Shown in pieces: positions 43,066 to 50,923 of a stretch of DNA of 64,000 nt. The stretch's first letter is position 1; each line of letters opens with the position of its first letter. The position numbers and the translations under genes were made by a program. A model generated the notes under the pieces. The model searched no databases. It was not told the DNA's origin and saw nothing but the letters and a program-made list of their open reading frames with translations. The stretch is from Algoriphagus litoralis. GTDB lineage: Bacteria > Bacteroidota > Bacteroidia > Cytophagales > Cyclobacteriaceae. Location of the stretch: contig NZ_QGOL01000009.1 in assembly GCF_003259255.1 (NCBI RefSeq), forward strand, positions 266,848 to 330,847, given 5' to 3'.

Positions 43066-44448
43066 TTACTTTCCGATACAGAACTTACTAAAAATATTCG
43101 CCAGCAAATCATCCGTAGTCACTGCTCCTGTTATCTCACCTAAGTAGTGCAGAGATCGGCGGATGTCCATGGCGACAAAATCATTGGTGACCTCATTATC
43201 CAGTCCTGCTAAAATATCCAAAAGCGATTCTCTCGTTTTGGTCAAAGAATCGTAGTGACGAACATTGGTCACAATCGTATTTCCTGTTCGAAATTTGTCT
43301 AGGTTGACCAGTTCCAAAACACGGGATTTAAGCGCTTCCAGGTTTTCTTTTTTACCTGCAGAAATAAAAATAGTGTCAGGATGAATATCCCTTAACTCAC
43401 TGATTATATTTCCATTAGCTTTATCTGTCTTATTTGCTACTTTTAGAAAAGGTACGCCCAAATTTTCAAGTTTGTTGATGTCCCGATTGATCTCGATCAG
43501 GTCCGTGTCGCTCAAATCAAAAAGGTACAAAATCAAGGAAGCTGTCTTCATCTTCTCCTGAGTTCGGCTGACGCCGATTGCCTCGATAGTATCGGTTGTT
43601 TCACGCAATCCAGCCGTGTCGATAAATCTGAAAATGACTCCGCCTATACTGATTTCATCTTCAATGAAATCTCTAGTCGTCCCTGCAATGTCTGAGACTA
43701 TGGCTTTTTCTTCATTGAGCAATGCATTGAGTAGGGTGGATTTGCCGGCATTGGGTTTTCCTGCGATGACGGTAGGAACTCCATTTTTGATCACGTTACC
43801 GAGATCAAAACTCAGAATAAGTTCTTCGACGATGCGTAGGATTTTTTCCACCAAAATCCGTAAGTCTTCTCTGCTCGCAAACTCCACATCTTCCTCAGTA
43901 AAGTCCAATTCCAATTCAATCATGGAAGCAAAATGGATCAACTGATTTCTCAAATCCTGTATTTCTGAACTGAATCCCCCTCTTAATTGACTCAAGGCCG
44001 CTTGGTGACTAGTCTCCGAGTCAGCATGGATCAAATCTGCCACAGCTTCAGCCTGAGCCAAGTCAAATTGCCCATTAAGGAACGCCCGCTGGGTAAATTC
44101 TCCCGGCTTGGCAGGTCTCACACCTTTACGGATGAAAAGTTTGAGAACTTGATTGATGATATAAGAAGAGCCATGTGTGGAGATTTCCACGACATTTTCT
44201 TTTGTAAAAGACTTTGGCGCTTTGAAAATGGAAACCAAAACCTCATCGATTACTTTTTCCCCATCTCGAATTGTTCCGAAATGGATGGTATGGGTAGGCT
44301 GGTTTTCCAGATTTTTACCAAAAAAAACGGCATTGGTTATGCGGATAGCATTTTTTCCAGAAAGTCGGATCACGGCTATGGCGCCGATTCCTTGCGGAGT
44401 GGCTAATGCGATAATAGTATCATCCCGCTCGGAGAGGGAAAAACTCAT
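43066..44448 (-). CDS. mnmE: tRNA modification GTPase MnmE
   Basis: The 460-residue protein has the MnmE layout: N-terminal folate-binding domain (ATPQGIGAIAVIRLSG), helical domain with GEFTQRAFLNGQFDLAQAEAVADLI, a G domain (IAGKPNAGKSTLLNALL P-loop, DIAGTTRDFIEDE, FIDTAGLRE, NKTDKANG) and the C-terminal FCIGK whose Cys is a hallmark. With MnmG it makes cmnm5U34 in tRNA. It closes the metal-uptake operon, overlapping the thioredoxin-like gene as ATGA. This link to a metal transport operon is unusual. Confidence 0.96.
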   Translation of the reverse strand: MSFSLSERDDTIIALATPQGIGAIAVIRLSGKNAIRITNAVFFGKNLENQPTHTIHFGTIRDGEKVIDEVLVSIFKAPKSFTKENVVEISTHGSSYIINQVLKLFIRKGVRPAKPGEFTQRAFLNGQFDLAQAEAVADLIHADSETSHQAALSQLRGGFSSEIQDLRNQLIHFASMIELELDFTEEDVEFASREDLRILVEKILRIVEELILSFDLGNVIKNGVPTVIAGKPNAGKSTLLNALLNEEKAIVSDIAGTTRDFIEDEISIGGVIFRFIDTAGLRETTDTIEAIGVSRTQEKMKTASLILYLFDLSDTDLIEINRDINKLENLGVPFLKVANKTDKANGNIISELRDIHPDTIFISAGKKENLEALKSRVLELVNLDKFRTGNTIVTNVRHYDSLTKTRESLLDILAGLDNEVTNDFVAMDIRRSLHYLGEITGAVTTDDLLANIFSKFCIGK

Positions 44449-44900
44449 GGCTTGGCTTTAAATGCTTTTTCAACCAATTCAGTTAACCCAGCCAAAAATG
44501 CCTCAGGTTGACGGTAGCCTGGAAGTTGGGCGATGTTTTGGAGCTTGGGTTCAATGATGACAAAATTTGGGTAGGAGCGAACGCGCATTGCAGCGGCCAT
44601 AGTGGCTTCTGTGTATTCTTTACCCATAAATTCAAAAGTGCGCTTCGTGTCTTCCGCATTCATTTTTACTGCGTAAAAGTTGCTGTTGATGTGCGCGATA
44701 ACCTTGGGATCTGTGAAAGTTTCCTTATCCATTTTTTTGCACCATCCACACCAGTCTGTATAGACGTCGACCAATAGCATTTTAGGGTTCTCAGCATTCG
44801 CAGCGATAGCTTCCTCAAACTTCAACCATTTGATTTGATCCTGAGCCTCCGCCGTGACACTTAGCAAAATCGAAAACAAAAACAGACTTAGGTATTTCAT
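44445..44900 (-). CDS. Exported thioredoxin-fold protein
   Basis: The 151-residue protein has a signal peptide (MKYLSLFLFSILLSVTAEAQ) and a thioredoxin-like active site DWCGWCKKMDKETFTDP near residue 49, of the DUF255/thioredoxin_7 type. The CGWC site can reduce disulfides in periplasmic substrates. It lies 12 nt after a permease gene and overlaps mnmE by four nucleotides, so it belongs to the same transcript. Role with the transporter, for example keeping a metal-binding site reduced, is inference. Confidence 0.85.
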   Translation of the reverse strand: MKYLSLFLFSILLSVTAEAQDQIKWLKFEEAIAANAENPKMLLVDVYTDWCGWCKKMDKETFTDPKVIAHINSNFYAVKMNAEDTKRTFEFMGKEYTEATMAAAMRVRSYPNFVIIEPKLQNIAQLPGYRQPEAFLAGLTELVEKAFKAKP

Positions 44901-44912
44901 CTTAATTCTAAT

Positions 44913-45809
44913 TTAAACTCCAAACGGTTCCTTGACGGAAGAAGTTCCTCTCAACCAGCTTGGCTTTTTGCTATGAATCAGGACACTAATTCCAAACAGG
45001 CCTCCCGCCACAGTTACCATCATCCCAGCTATTGAGCTGTCGATCCAATAGGCAAGATAATAACCCAGCACCGAAATCGAAATCCCCAGACCAGCCGTCA
45101 GCTTCAATAGGGGCATCAGACTTTTGGTCCAAAGAAACGCTGTAGCAGGCGGTACCACAAGCAAAGCTACAACTAATATCGCGCCAACTGACTCAAAGCT
45201 ACTGACCGTGGTGTAGGAGACTATACTCATCAAGGCCAAGTTCACACCTTTAGAAGGTATGCCCATAACAGAGCTGAAGTTTTCATCGAAGCTAGTTAGG
45301 GTCAATTCCTTAAACAACAGGTAAATAAACCCACTAACAAAAAAGAAATTGAGACCAGCGAGCCAAGTGATTCTTGGGCCAAGGTTCAGGCCGCTTTTTG
45401 TGATCCAGCTATCGATCGGCAAGTAAGCGATCTCGCCGTATAAAACACATTCCTGATCCAAATCCACTTTGTATGCTAGAAGGTTAATAAGAATAATGCC
45501 AATGGCGAAGAGAAGTGTGAACGTGATTCCAATGGATGCATCCAACTGCACCCGGGCTTTTTTGCGAAGCCAATCAATCATCAGCGTGGCTAAAATTCCC
45601 AAAAGACCAGCACCTATGATGACTTCTAAGCTACGCTGGCTACCTGAAACGAAATAGCCGATCACGATTCCCGGAAGCACCGCGTGGGAAATGGCGTCAC
45701 CGGTCATGGACATTTTGCGAAGCATCATGAAGACGCCCAGAAAACCGCAGGAAATCGCAATCAGCGAACCTGTGAAAATGATCAGAAATGCATTGCTATC
45801 GAAGGTCAT
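44913..45809 (-). CDS. Metal ABC transporter permease (second)
   Basis: The 298-residue protein has about eight to nine hydrophobic helices and the ABC-3 family phrases MLRKMSMTGDAISHAVLPGIVIGYF near residue 30 and SFESVGAILVVALLVVPPATAFLWT near 200, as in MntB/ZnuB-type permeases for Mn2+, Zn2+ or Fe2+. It has a normal length without an extra domain. It overlaps the upstream permease by 14 nt. Together they form a heterodimeric channel in the inner membrane. Confidence 0.93.
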   Translation of the reverse strand: MTFDSNAFLIIFTGSLIAISCGFLGVFMMLRKMSMTGDAISHAVLPGIVIGYFVSGSQRSLEVIIGAGLLGILATLMIDWLRKKARVQLDASIGITFTLLFAIGIILINLLAYKVDLDQECVLYGEIAYLPIDSWITKSGLNLGPRITWLAGLNFFFVSGFIYLLFKELTLTSFDENFSSVMGIPSKGVNLALMSIVSYTTVSSFESVGAILVVALLVVPPATAFLWTKSLMPLLKLTAGLGISISVLGYYLAYWIDSSIAGMMVTVAGGLFGISVLIHSKKPSWLRGTSSVKEPFGV

Positions 45810-47091
45810 TTTTCTCTCTTGGGATAGTTTCTTGGTGAGGATCTAAAGCAGGGTAGTTGAGTCTTTTCTCGAGTAAAGCTTCCAATTCAGGAGTGATCAA
45901 ATGCTCTAGCTGTTCGGCTGAATCATGAACATGGTCTGGTGCGATATTCATCGACTCATTGAGGTACAATTCCCAGAGACGATGCAACCTGACTATTCTC
46001 ATCGCTTCAGAGTTTCCTCGCTCTGTCAGTTCTATAGTTTGTTGATTCCTAGCTATAAAACCCATAGTAATTAATTCAGAAATTGACTTGGTGGTCTGTG
46101 CCTTTTGGTAAGGATAGAGTTCATAGATTTCTTCTATGGGCAAGGATTCCTTCCCTTCTTCTTTTGCTTTGTACAGTCCCTTCATCAAGTGATCCCGATG
46201 TGTTTTCCTGAGGTATTTTTTTCTGGAAATAAACCTAGAAACGATACCACTCTTGGGAGCAATCAAGAATGAAATCAGCGCAAACAGGGAAAGAAAAACA
46301 ACCACCCATGGACCTGTCGGCATCTGAGGAAGGACGAAAGAAACATAGGTTCCTAAAATTCCAGAAAGCACGGAGAAAATGGCCGCTAGGATCAAAAGTG
46401 GGTTCAATCTATCTGTCCAAAATCGAGCGGCTGCTCCGGGCGTAATCAGCAATGCAGCCATCAAAACCACCCCAATCGCCTGAATGCCGATCACTACTGC
46501 CAATATCATCAGTACATTGAACAAGAATGAAATGGTTTTCATCGGAAACCCGATCGCTTTACCATATTGTGGATCAAAAACCATTAGGCGAAATTCCTTC
46601 AGCAACAGCGTCAAAACCACAATAATGACCAATGAAAGCCCTCCATAAAGCATCAGATCAGCCTCGGAAATTCCGATGGCATTGCCGAAAATAAAAGAGT
46701 TTAAACCAGCTATCTCCGGATTGCCACTTTTCTGAAGGGATGTCAGAAGCACGATTCCAAAACCAAAAAAAACAGAAAGGATCGTCGCAATAATCGTATC
46801 CTCGCTGAGTTTGGTGTTTTGTTTCAGCCAGGAACTCAGGAAAGTGGCAATTCCACCAGAAATAAAGGCCCCTGTGACGATATAAACAGGATTCTTTTCT
46901 CCTGCCATCATAAATCCAAGGCAAATTCCTGGAAGCACTGCATGTGAAATAGCATCTCCGAGCAAGGCTTTTTTGTCCAAAAAGGAAAATGTGCCCACAT
47001 AAGCAGAACCAATCCCCAAAAGCATGATTCCCAAAACCACCCAAAGTATGGAAGGATCCTGAAAGGTGAAGAAATAGACAAAATCTTCCAT
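45796..47091 (-). CDS. Metal ABC transporter permease fused to DtxR/MntR-type domain
   Basis: Residues about 1-275 are a typical ABC-3 metal permease (KKALLGDAISHAVLPGICLGFM, IQAIGVVLMAALLITPGAAARFW). Residues about 294-431 are an unrelated soluble module with a winged-helix-like part (SLPIEEIYELYPYQKAQTTKSISELITMGFIARNQQTIELTERG) and a dimerization/metal-binding part (VRLHRLWELYL, VHDSAEQLEH, LNYPALDPHQETIP). The second part closely matches the MntR-type regulator at the head of the same operon (IRKHRLWEVFL, VHEVAEQLEH, LNYPKFDPHGDPIP). The fusion could sense cytoplasmic metal and gate transport. Confidence 0.92.
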   Translation of the reverse strand: MEDFVYFFTFQDPSILWVVLGIMLLGIGSAYVGTFSFLDKKALLGDAISHAVLPGICLGFMMAGEKNPVYIVTGAFISGGIATFLSSWLKQNTKLSEDTIIATILSVFFGFGIVLLTSLQKSGNPEIAGLNSFIFGNAIGISEADLMLYGGLSLVIIVVLTLLLKEFRLMVFDPQYGKAIGFPMKTISFLFNVLMILAVVIGIQAIGVVLMAALLITPGAAARFWTDRLNPLLILAAIFSVLSGILGTYVSFVLPQMPTGPWVVVFLSLFALISFLIAPKSGIVSRFISRKKYLRKTHRDHLMKGLYKAKEEGKESLPIEEIYELYPYQKAQTTKSISELITMGFIARNQQTIELTERGNSEAMRIVRLHRLWELYLNESMNIAPDHVHDSAEQLEHLITPELEALLEKRLNYPALDPHQETIPREKNDLR

Positions 47092-47092
47092 A

Positions 47093-47881
47093 TCAGCTTT
47101 TCAATGGATTGAAGTCTTTTTGGCGAATCATATCGGTGACTCGGGTCAGGAGATTGAGTTTGCCTCCGTAGGTTTTGCGAAGCATCTCTTCATTCATCAC
47201 CAGTTCCTTTGGTCCGGAGGCTACAAGATGAAGGTTTAACATAATCATCCAATCAAAGAACGTCATCGCAGAATGAATATCGTGATGCACCACAATGACG
47301 GTCTTACCCGCAGCAGTCATTTCCTGAAGCAATTGGAAAATGGCTGTCTCTGTGGACATGTCCACTCCTGCAAATGGTTCATCCATCAGGTATAAATCTG
47401 CCTCCTGTGCCAAGGCCCTGGCAATAAAGACCCGCTGCTGCTGTCCTCCGGATAGCTCTGATATCTGTCTGTTGACAAAACCATTCATACCCACTTGCTC
47501 CAAGCTTTTCAGGGCTAGGTCCTTTTCCTTTTTGCCGGGACGACGAAAGAGACCAAGCTTCCCGTAAGTACCCATCATGACCACATCCAGTACAGAAGCG
47601 GGGAAATTCCAGTCTACGGATTCCCGTTGGGGCACATAGCTAATTCTGGCCCTGACATCGTTCAGTGGTTTGTCAAAAACTTTCACATAGCCGGAAGTAG
47701 GAGTGATCAGCCCCATGATCGCTTTGATAAGCGTCGACTTCCCAGCTCCATTAGGACCCAGAATGCCAATCAGATTTCCTGCAGGCAAACTGAGGTCAAC
47801 ATTCCAAAGCACAGGATTCTGATCATAACTTACAGTTAGGTCATGGATTTCAAGAATTGGATTTTCTACCTGAGTGATCAT
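47093..47881 (-). CDS. Metal ABC transporter ATP-binding protein
   Basis: The 262-residue ATPase has Walker A GILGPNGAGKSTLIKAIMG near residue 37, signature LSGGQQQRVFIARALAQ near 143, Walker B DLYLMDEPFAGVD and the switch His in VIVVHHDI. It powers import of a divalent metal with the two permeases encoded downstream. The gap to the first permease is 1 nt and its start overlaps the solute-binding protein stop (ATGA). Confidence 0.95.
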   Translation of the reverse strand: MITQVENPILEIHDLTVSYDQNPVLWNVDLSLPAGNLIGILGPNGAGKSTLIKAIMGLITPTSGYVKVFDKPLNDVRARISYVPQRESVDWNFPASVLDVVMMGTYGKLGLFRRPGKKEKDLALKSLEQVGMNGFVNRQISELSGGQQQRVFIARALAQEADLYLMDEPFAGVDMSTETAIFQLLQEMTAAGKTVIVVHHDIHSAMTFFDWMIMLNLHLVASGPKELVMNEEMLRKTYGGKLNLLTRVTDMIRQKDFNPLKS

Positions 47882-48792
47882 AGCATTAGGCTTTCATAGA
47901 TGATGTTTAGATTGGTATGGACCATGCCGATATAGGTTCCAGCAGGGGTTCCTTCAGCATCCAAACTATCTGTGTACAATGGTCCGGCAAGTTTGACCTG
48001 ATGATTTCGCTCTGCAGCTCCGGCAGCTACGGCTCGGATGGCTTTTGGTGATATGGTCTGCTCCGCAAAAATTGCCTTGACTTTATTTTCCTGGACTGTG
48101 GTGATTAGTTCTGTCAAATCACGCAATCCGGGTTCGCTGAGGGTCGAAAGCCCTTGAAGGGATTTGACTTCGAGTCGATAGGCTTTGCCGAAATAGGCGA
48201 ATGCATCGTGAGCGGTAACCAAAACCTGACCTGCTGACCGGAGTTCATTGACTTTGGTTCGAACTTCCTGATCTAACGCTTTAAGGTCGGACAGATATTT
48301 CCTTGAATTAGATTCAATGGTTGACTTAAGTTCAGGTTTCCAAAGGATGATCTGTTCAGATGTATATTTCATCGCTTTTGACCAAAGGTAAACATCGAAC
48401 CAGATGTGTGGATCTACACTGTGCGCTTCCGGTCCGGATCGAATCAGATCTGTCTGTGGCAGTCCTTGTGAGATGTCAATAAGGTTTTGACTGAGGGCAA
48501 GTTTTTCAAAAATCTCAGTCATTTTACCCTCAAGGTACAATCCATGATAAACGACCAGATCAGCATTGGTCAACAGATCCAAATCGCGAACGGAGGCTTT
48601 ATACAAATGTGGATCGACTCCGGCAGGCATAAGTGCAACGACATCTGCTTGATCTTGGACCATGTTTTTGATTCCATCTGCCAAGATGCTGGTCGTAGCT
48701 ACAATCAATGGTTTGGTTCTGCTTTCCTTTGATTCGCTTTTGCAGGCAAAAGAACCCAGAATCAATAAAAACGGAATCAGGTATCTGCTCAT
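47878..48792 (-). CDS. Metal ABC transporter solute-binding protein
   Basis: The 304-residue lipoprotein (SRYLIPFLLILGSFACKS) matches the cluster A-I binding proteins for Mn2+/Zn2+: metal-site phrases GVDPHLYKAS, AHSVDPHIWFD, LVTAHDAFAYFGK and a C-terminal AEQTISPKAIRAVAAGA with IFAEQ. There is no His-rich loop typical of ZnuA, which favours Mn2+ or Fe2+ over Zn2+ but does not prove it. It overlaps the regulator gene upstream by four nucleotides (ATGA), indicating coupled translation. Confidence 0.92.
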   Translation of the reverse strand: MSRYLIPFLLILGSFACKSESKESRTKPLIVATTSILADGIKNMVQDQADVVALMPAGVDPHLYKASVRDLDLLTNADLVVYHGLYLEGKMTEIFEKLALSQNLIDISQGLPQTDLIRSGPEAHSVDPHIWFDVYLWSKAMKYTSEQIILWKPELKSTIESNSRKYLSDLKALDQEVRTKVNELRSAGQVLVTAHDAFAYFGKAYRLEVKSLQGLSTLSEPGLRDLTELITTVQENKVKAIFAEQTISPKAIRAVAAGAAERNHQVKLAGPLYTDSLDAEGTPAGTYIGMVHTNLNIIYESLML

Positions 48793-49451
48793 GATTGCAA
48801 CACCAAAATATTACAGGACACATCTTTGGACATGAAGAGCGTCTTTTTCTGATCTACCAAAATCTCCAGAGAACCGTCGAATTCCACCTTGTCCAAAACC
48901 TTAATCCGAGCTCCGATGTAGGCGCCTACTTTGTCGAGGTAGCGAAGGAAGGCAGCCGAACTGTCTTTGACCGCGACGATTTGCCCGGTCTGATCCACTT
49001 CCATTTCATTGAGCGGAACCCGTGGCCGGGCCCGTACATCTCCAAACTCATCCGGAATAGGATCCCCATGCGGATCAAACTTTGGATAGTTCAAATAGGA
49101 GTCCAGTCGTTGGATCAAAAGCGTGGAGTGAATGTGTTCCAATTGCTCAGCGACCTCGTGAACTTCATCCCACGCAAAATTCAATTTCTCCACCAAGAAA
49201 ACTTCCCAAAGTCGATGTTTTCGGATGGTCTGAAGGGCAAGCCGCTTCCCTGATTCAGTGATCTGGAGACCGTAATATTTTCGGTATTCGATCACTTCTT
49301 TTTCACCCAGCTTTCGAAGCATATCGCTCACTGATGCAGCCTTGGTTTTCATCTCTGCAGCGATGTCATTCGTAGATACACTTTTCTTTCCTCCATCGGA
49401 GAGGTGATAGATCGCTTTCAGGTAATTCTCCTCAGTGCTTGTCAATTCCAT
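48789..49451 (-). CDS. mntR: MntR/DtxR-family metal-dependent regulator
   Basis: The 220-residue protein has an N-terminal winged helix (STEENYLKAIYHLSDGGKKSVSTNDIAAEMKTKAASVSDMLRKLGEKEVIEYRKYYG), a dimerization domain with metal-ligand residues (His79 in RKHRLWE, Glu102 and His106 in AEQLEHI) and a C-terminal SH3/FeoA-like domain (QTGQIVAVKDSSAAFLRYLDKVGAYIGARIKVLDKVEFDGSLEILVDQKK). With bound metal it should repress the operon it heads. Overlaps the solute-binding protein gene. Naming mntR is by class; IdeR-type iron regulation is possible. Confidence 0.87.
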   Translation of the reverse strand: MELTSTEENYLKAIYHLSDGGKKSVSTNDIAAEMKTKAASVSDMLRKLGEKEVIEYRKYYGLQITESGKRLALQTIRKHRLWEVFLVEKLNFAWDEVHEVAEQLEHIHSTLLIQRLDSYLNYPKFDPHGDPIPDEFGDVRARPRVPLNEMEVDQTGQIVAVKDSSAAFLRYLDKVGAYIGARIKVLDKVEFDGSLEILVDQKKTLFMSKDVSCNILVLQS

Positions 49452-49490
49452 ATTTATTCAATCTCAATAATGAGTCAAATATAAAAATTA

Positions 49491-49508
49491 ATTTAGATAT
49501 AGCTAAAT
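49491..49508. promoter_or_regulatory. DtxR/MntR-type operator candidate
   Basis: TTTAG-ATATAG-CTAAA with flanking A/T is a palindrome 40-57 nt upstream of the mntR start. DtxR/MntR-family boxes are of this AT-rich dyad type. Autoregulation is the natural reading. Confidence 0.6.
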
Positions 49509-49568
49509 ATATTTTTAATAAAAGCTAAATCAGCTGTTGATAACTCGATTTGGATTGTGTTTTGATAA

Positions 49569-49582
49569 TTAGACTAGTCTAA
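49569..49582. promoter_or_regulatory. Perfect 14-bp palindrome upstream of mntR
   Basis: TTAGACTAGTCTAA is a perfect palindrome about 120 nt upstream of the mntR start, with the same TTAG/CTAA ends as its neighbours. Confidence 0.5.
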
Positions 49583-49590
49583 AAATATTA

Positions 49591-49603
49591 TTAGGACACC
49601 TAA
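49591..49603. promoter_or_regulatory. TTAGG-N3-CCTAA dyad upstream of mntR
   Basis: TTAGGACACCTAA matches the TTAGG...CCTAA arms of DtxR/IdeR boxes, nine bases after the previous palindrome. With two similar dyads nearby it may be a second regulator site. Confidence 0.5.
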
Positions 49604-49631
49604 CAAAATGTATTAAAGCATTGAAATTGAA

Positions 49632-49647
49632 CAGGTTAAATCACCTG
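49632..49647. promoter_or_regulatory. CAGGT-N6-ACCTG dyad upstream of mntR
   Basis: CAGGT (49632-49636) and ACCTG (49643-49647) form an inverted repeat with the six-nucleotide spacer TAAATC. It differs in sequence from the three TTAG-type dyads and may be for another regulator. Confidence 0.4.
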
Positions 49648-49726
49648 AATTTAGGTAGGTACATTCAAATTTTGAGGATTTTCTCAGTTTCCATTCTGCG
49701 GAAATGAGTGTAAAAACAGGGAATCC

Positions 49727-49754
49727 AGTGGATAACTCTCCACACTTATCCACT
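49727..49754. other. Inverted DnaA-box-like 9-mers
   Basis: AGTGGATAA (49727-49735) and TTATCCACT (49746-49754) are exact reverse complements 10 nt apart. TTATCCAC resembles the DnaA box TTATNCACA. It also folds as a hairpin 22 nt after the glycosyltransferase stop, so it may simply end that transcript. Confidence 0.45.
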
Positions 49755-49775
49755 TAAAGAAAATATACAGGGTAA

Positions 49776-50903
49776 TTAAGAAAGTAAATCTTGGATAGCT
49801 TGCTGAAAATGAAGCTTTTCAGTTTTCCACAGGATGGATTCTGAAGGGGTGGCGGTAAAGAAAGTCTGGCCTAAAGCTGTTTGAAGATCCTCAATTGCCA
49901 TCGGGAGATTTAAAAAATCAATAGGATATCCTCCGCTGAAATCAGCCAGAAATTTTTCCCATTTTGGATTGGGACTGATCAAAACGGGAATGCCCAATGC
50001 AGCACATTCAAAAAGTTTAGTAGGCATTTTATCTCGAATTGCCTGATGATCTTGATACGGCAATAGCGCAAAATCTGAGCTGGTCAGGACTTGAATAAAC
50101 TCTTCATGAAGCACAGGATTTTGGTCAATTGATAAACTAATCTTGGGATTGTTTTTCGCTATTTCATGAAGCTTTTCCCGGAATGAAATCAATGGACAAT
50201 GTCCTGCTATTACCAATTCGAAATCCGGGAAATAGGATAGAATCTCCGTAAACCAATTCACTGCATCCAGTATTCCAAAAGCAGGAGTGATGGTACCAAT
50301 GATGCAGAATCGAATAACTTTTTTGTCAGAAAATGACCTAGGCAAGACTGGTTTCAAATTTCCCGAAAATTTATTTTCCAGAATGAGGAAAGGTTTCTTT
50401 TCGGGCATTTCTGCTGCATAGCAATTCTCGGCAAAGAGATACAAATCAATCCCCGTTACCGATTCAGCTTTTTCTATAATAGAAGCGGCCTTTCTTTTTT
50501 TACTTAATGAGAGTTCGGGATTGAGGTTTAGGTTGAGGAGGTAATTTTCCTGAACATCATAGACAAGCTTGTATTTCAAAAAAGGCTTCAGCAATGAGGC
50601 CAATGGTAAGTATTCATACGTGCAGGATATCACCAGTTTGGGTTTGACTTGAATTAACCTACACACGAATCTGACTTGGGACAGCATTCTGTCAAATCGG
50701 GATCCAAAATGGCTCATAGAAGAAAAAAATCGGAAACCGGGGAAGGAAATAGGCCTTTTCGCAGAAAAACCTATGATAAATAGGCTGTATGTATTTGTTT
50801 CGCCAATCGAAAGTCCAAGCTTTCCAAAAGCTCTCACATCATTGACCGGCTTCAGCGTAGAAGCAATCAAAACAGGAACTTTTTTGGCTTGGAACTGACT
50901 CAT
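49776..50903 (-). CDS. GT4-type glycosyltransferase
   Basis: The 375-residue protein has two Rossmann-like halves. The N-terminal half includes VLIASTLKPVNDVRAFGKLGLS; the C-terminal nucleotide-sugar-binding half includes FCIIGTITPAFGILDAVNWF, LVIAGHC and SSDFALLPYQDHQAIRDKMPTKLFECAALGIPVLISPNPKWEKFL, where the Lys-Phe-Glu region (PTKLFECAALG) is the GT-B EX7E-type motif. No signal peptide. It presumably adds a sugar in exopolysaccharide, LPS or glycoprotein synthesis; donor and acceptor are unknown. Its start lies only 20 nt from dapD. Confidence 0.85.
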   Translation of the reverse strand: MSQFQAKKVPVLIASTLKPVNDVRAFGKLGLSIGETNTYSLFIIGFSAKRPISFPGFRFFSSMSHFGSRFDRMLSQVRFVCRLIQVKPKLVISCTYEYLPLASLLKPFLKYKLVYDVQENYLLNLNLNPELSLSKKRKAASIIEKAESVTGIDLYLFAENCYAAEMPEKKPFLILENKFSGNLKPVLPRSFSDKKVIRFCIIGTITPAFGILDAVNWFTEILSYFPDFELVIAGHCPLISFREKLHEIAKNNPKISLSIDQNPVLHEEFIQVLTSSDFALLPYQDHQAIRDKMPTKLFECAALGIPVLISPNPKWEKFLADFSGGYPIDFLNLPMAIEDLQTALGQTFFTATPSESILWKTEKLHFQQAIQDLLS

Positions 50904-50923
50904 AAACGAAACTAAATAAAATA

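Noticed and set aside
49727..49754. Chromosome origin based on two DnaA-box-like 9-mers
   Set aside because: Only two sites, no dnaA, dnaN or gidA nearby and no AT-rich unwinding repeats; a hairpin or chance is likelier.
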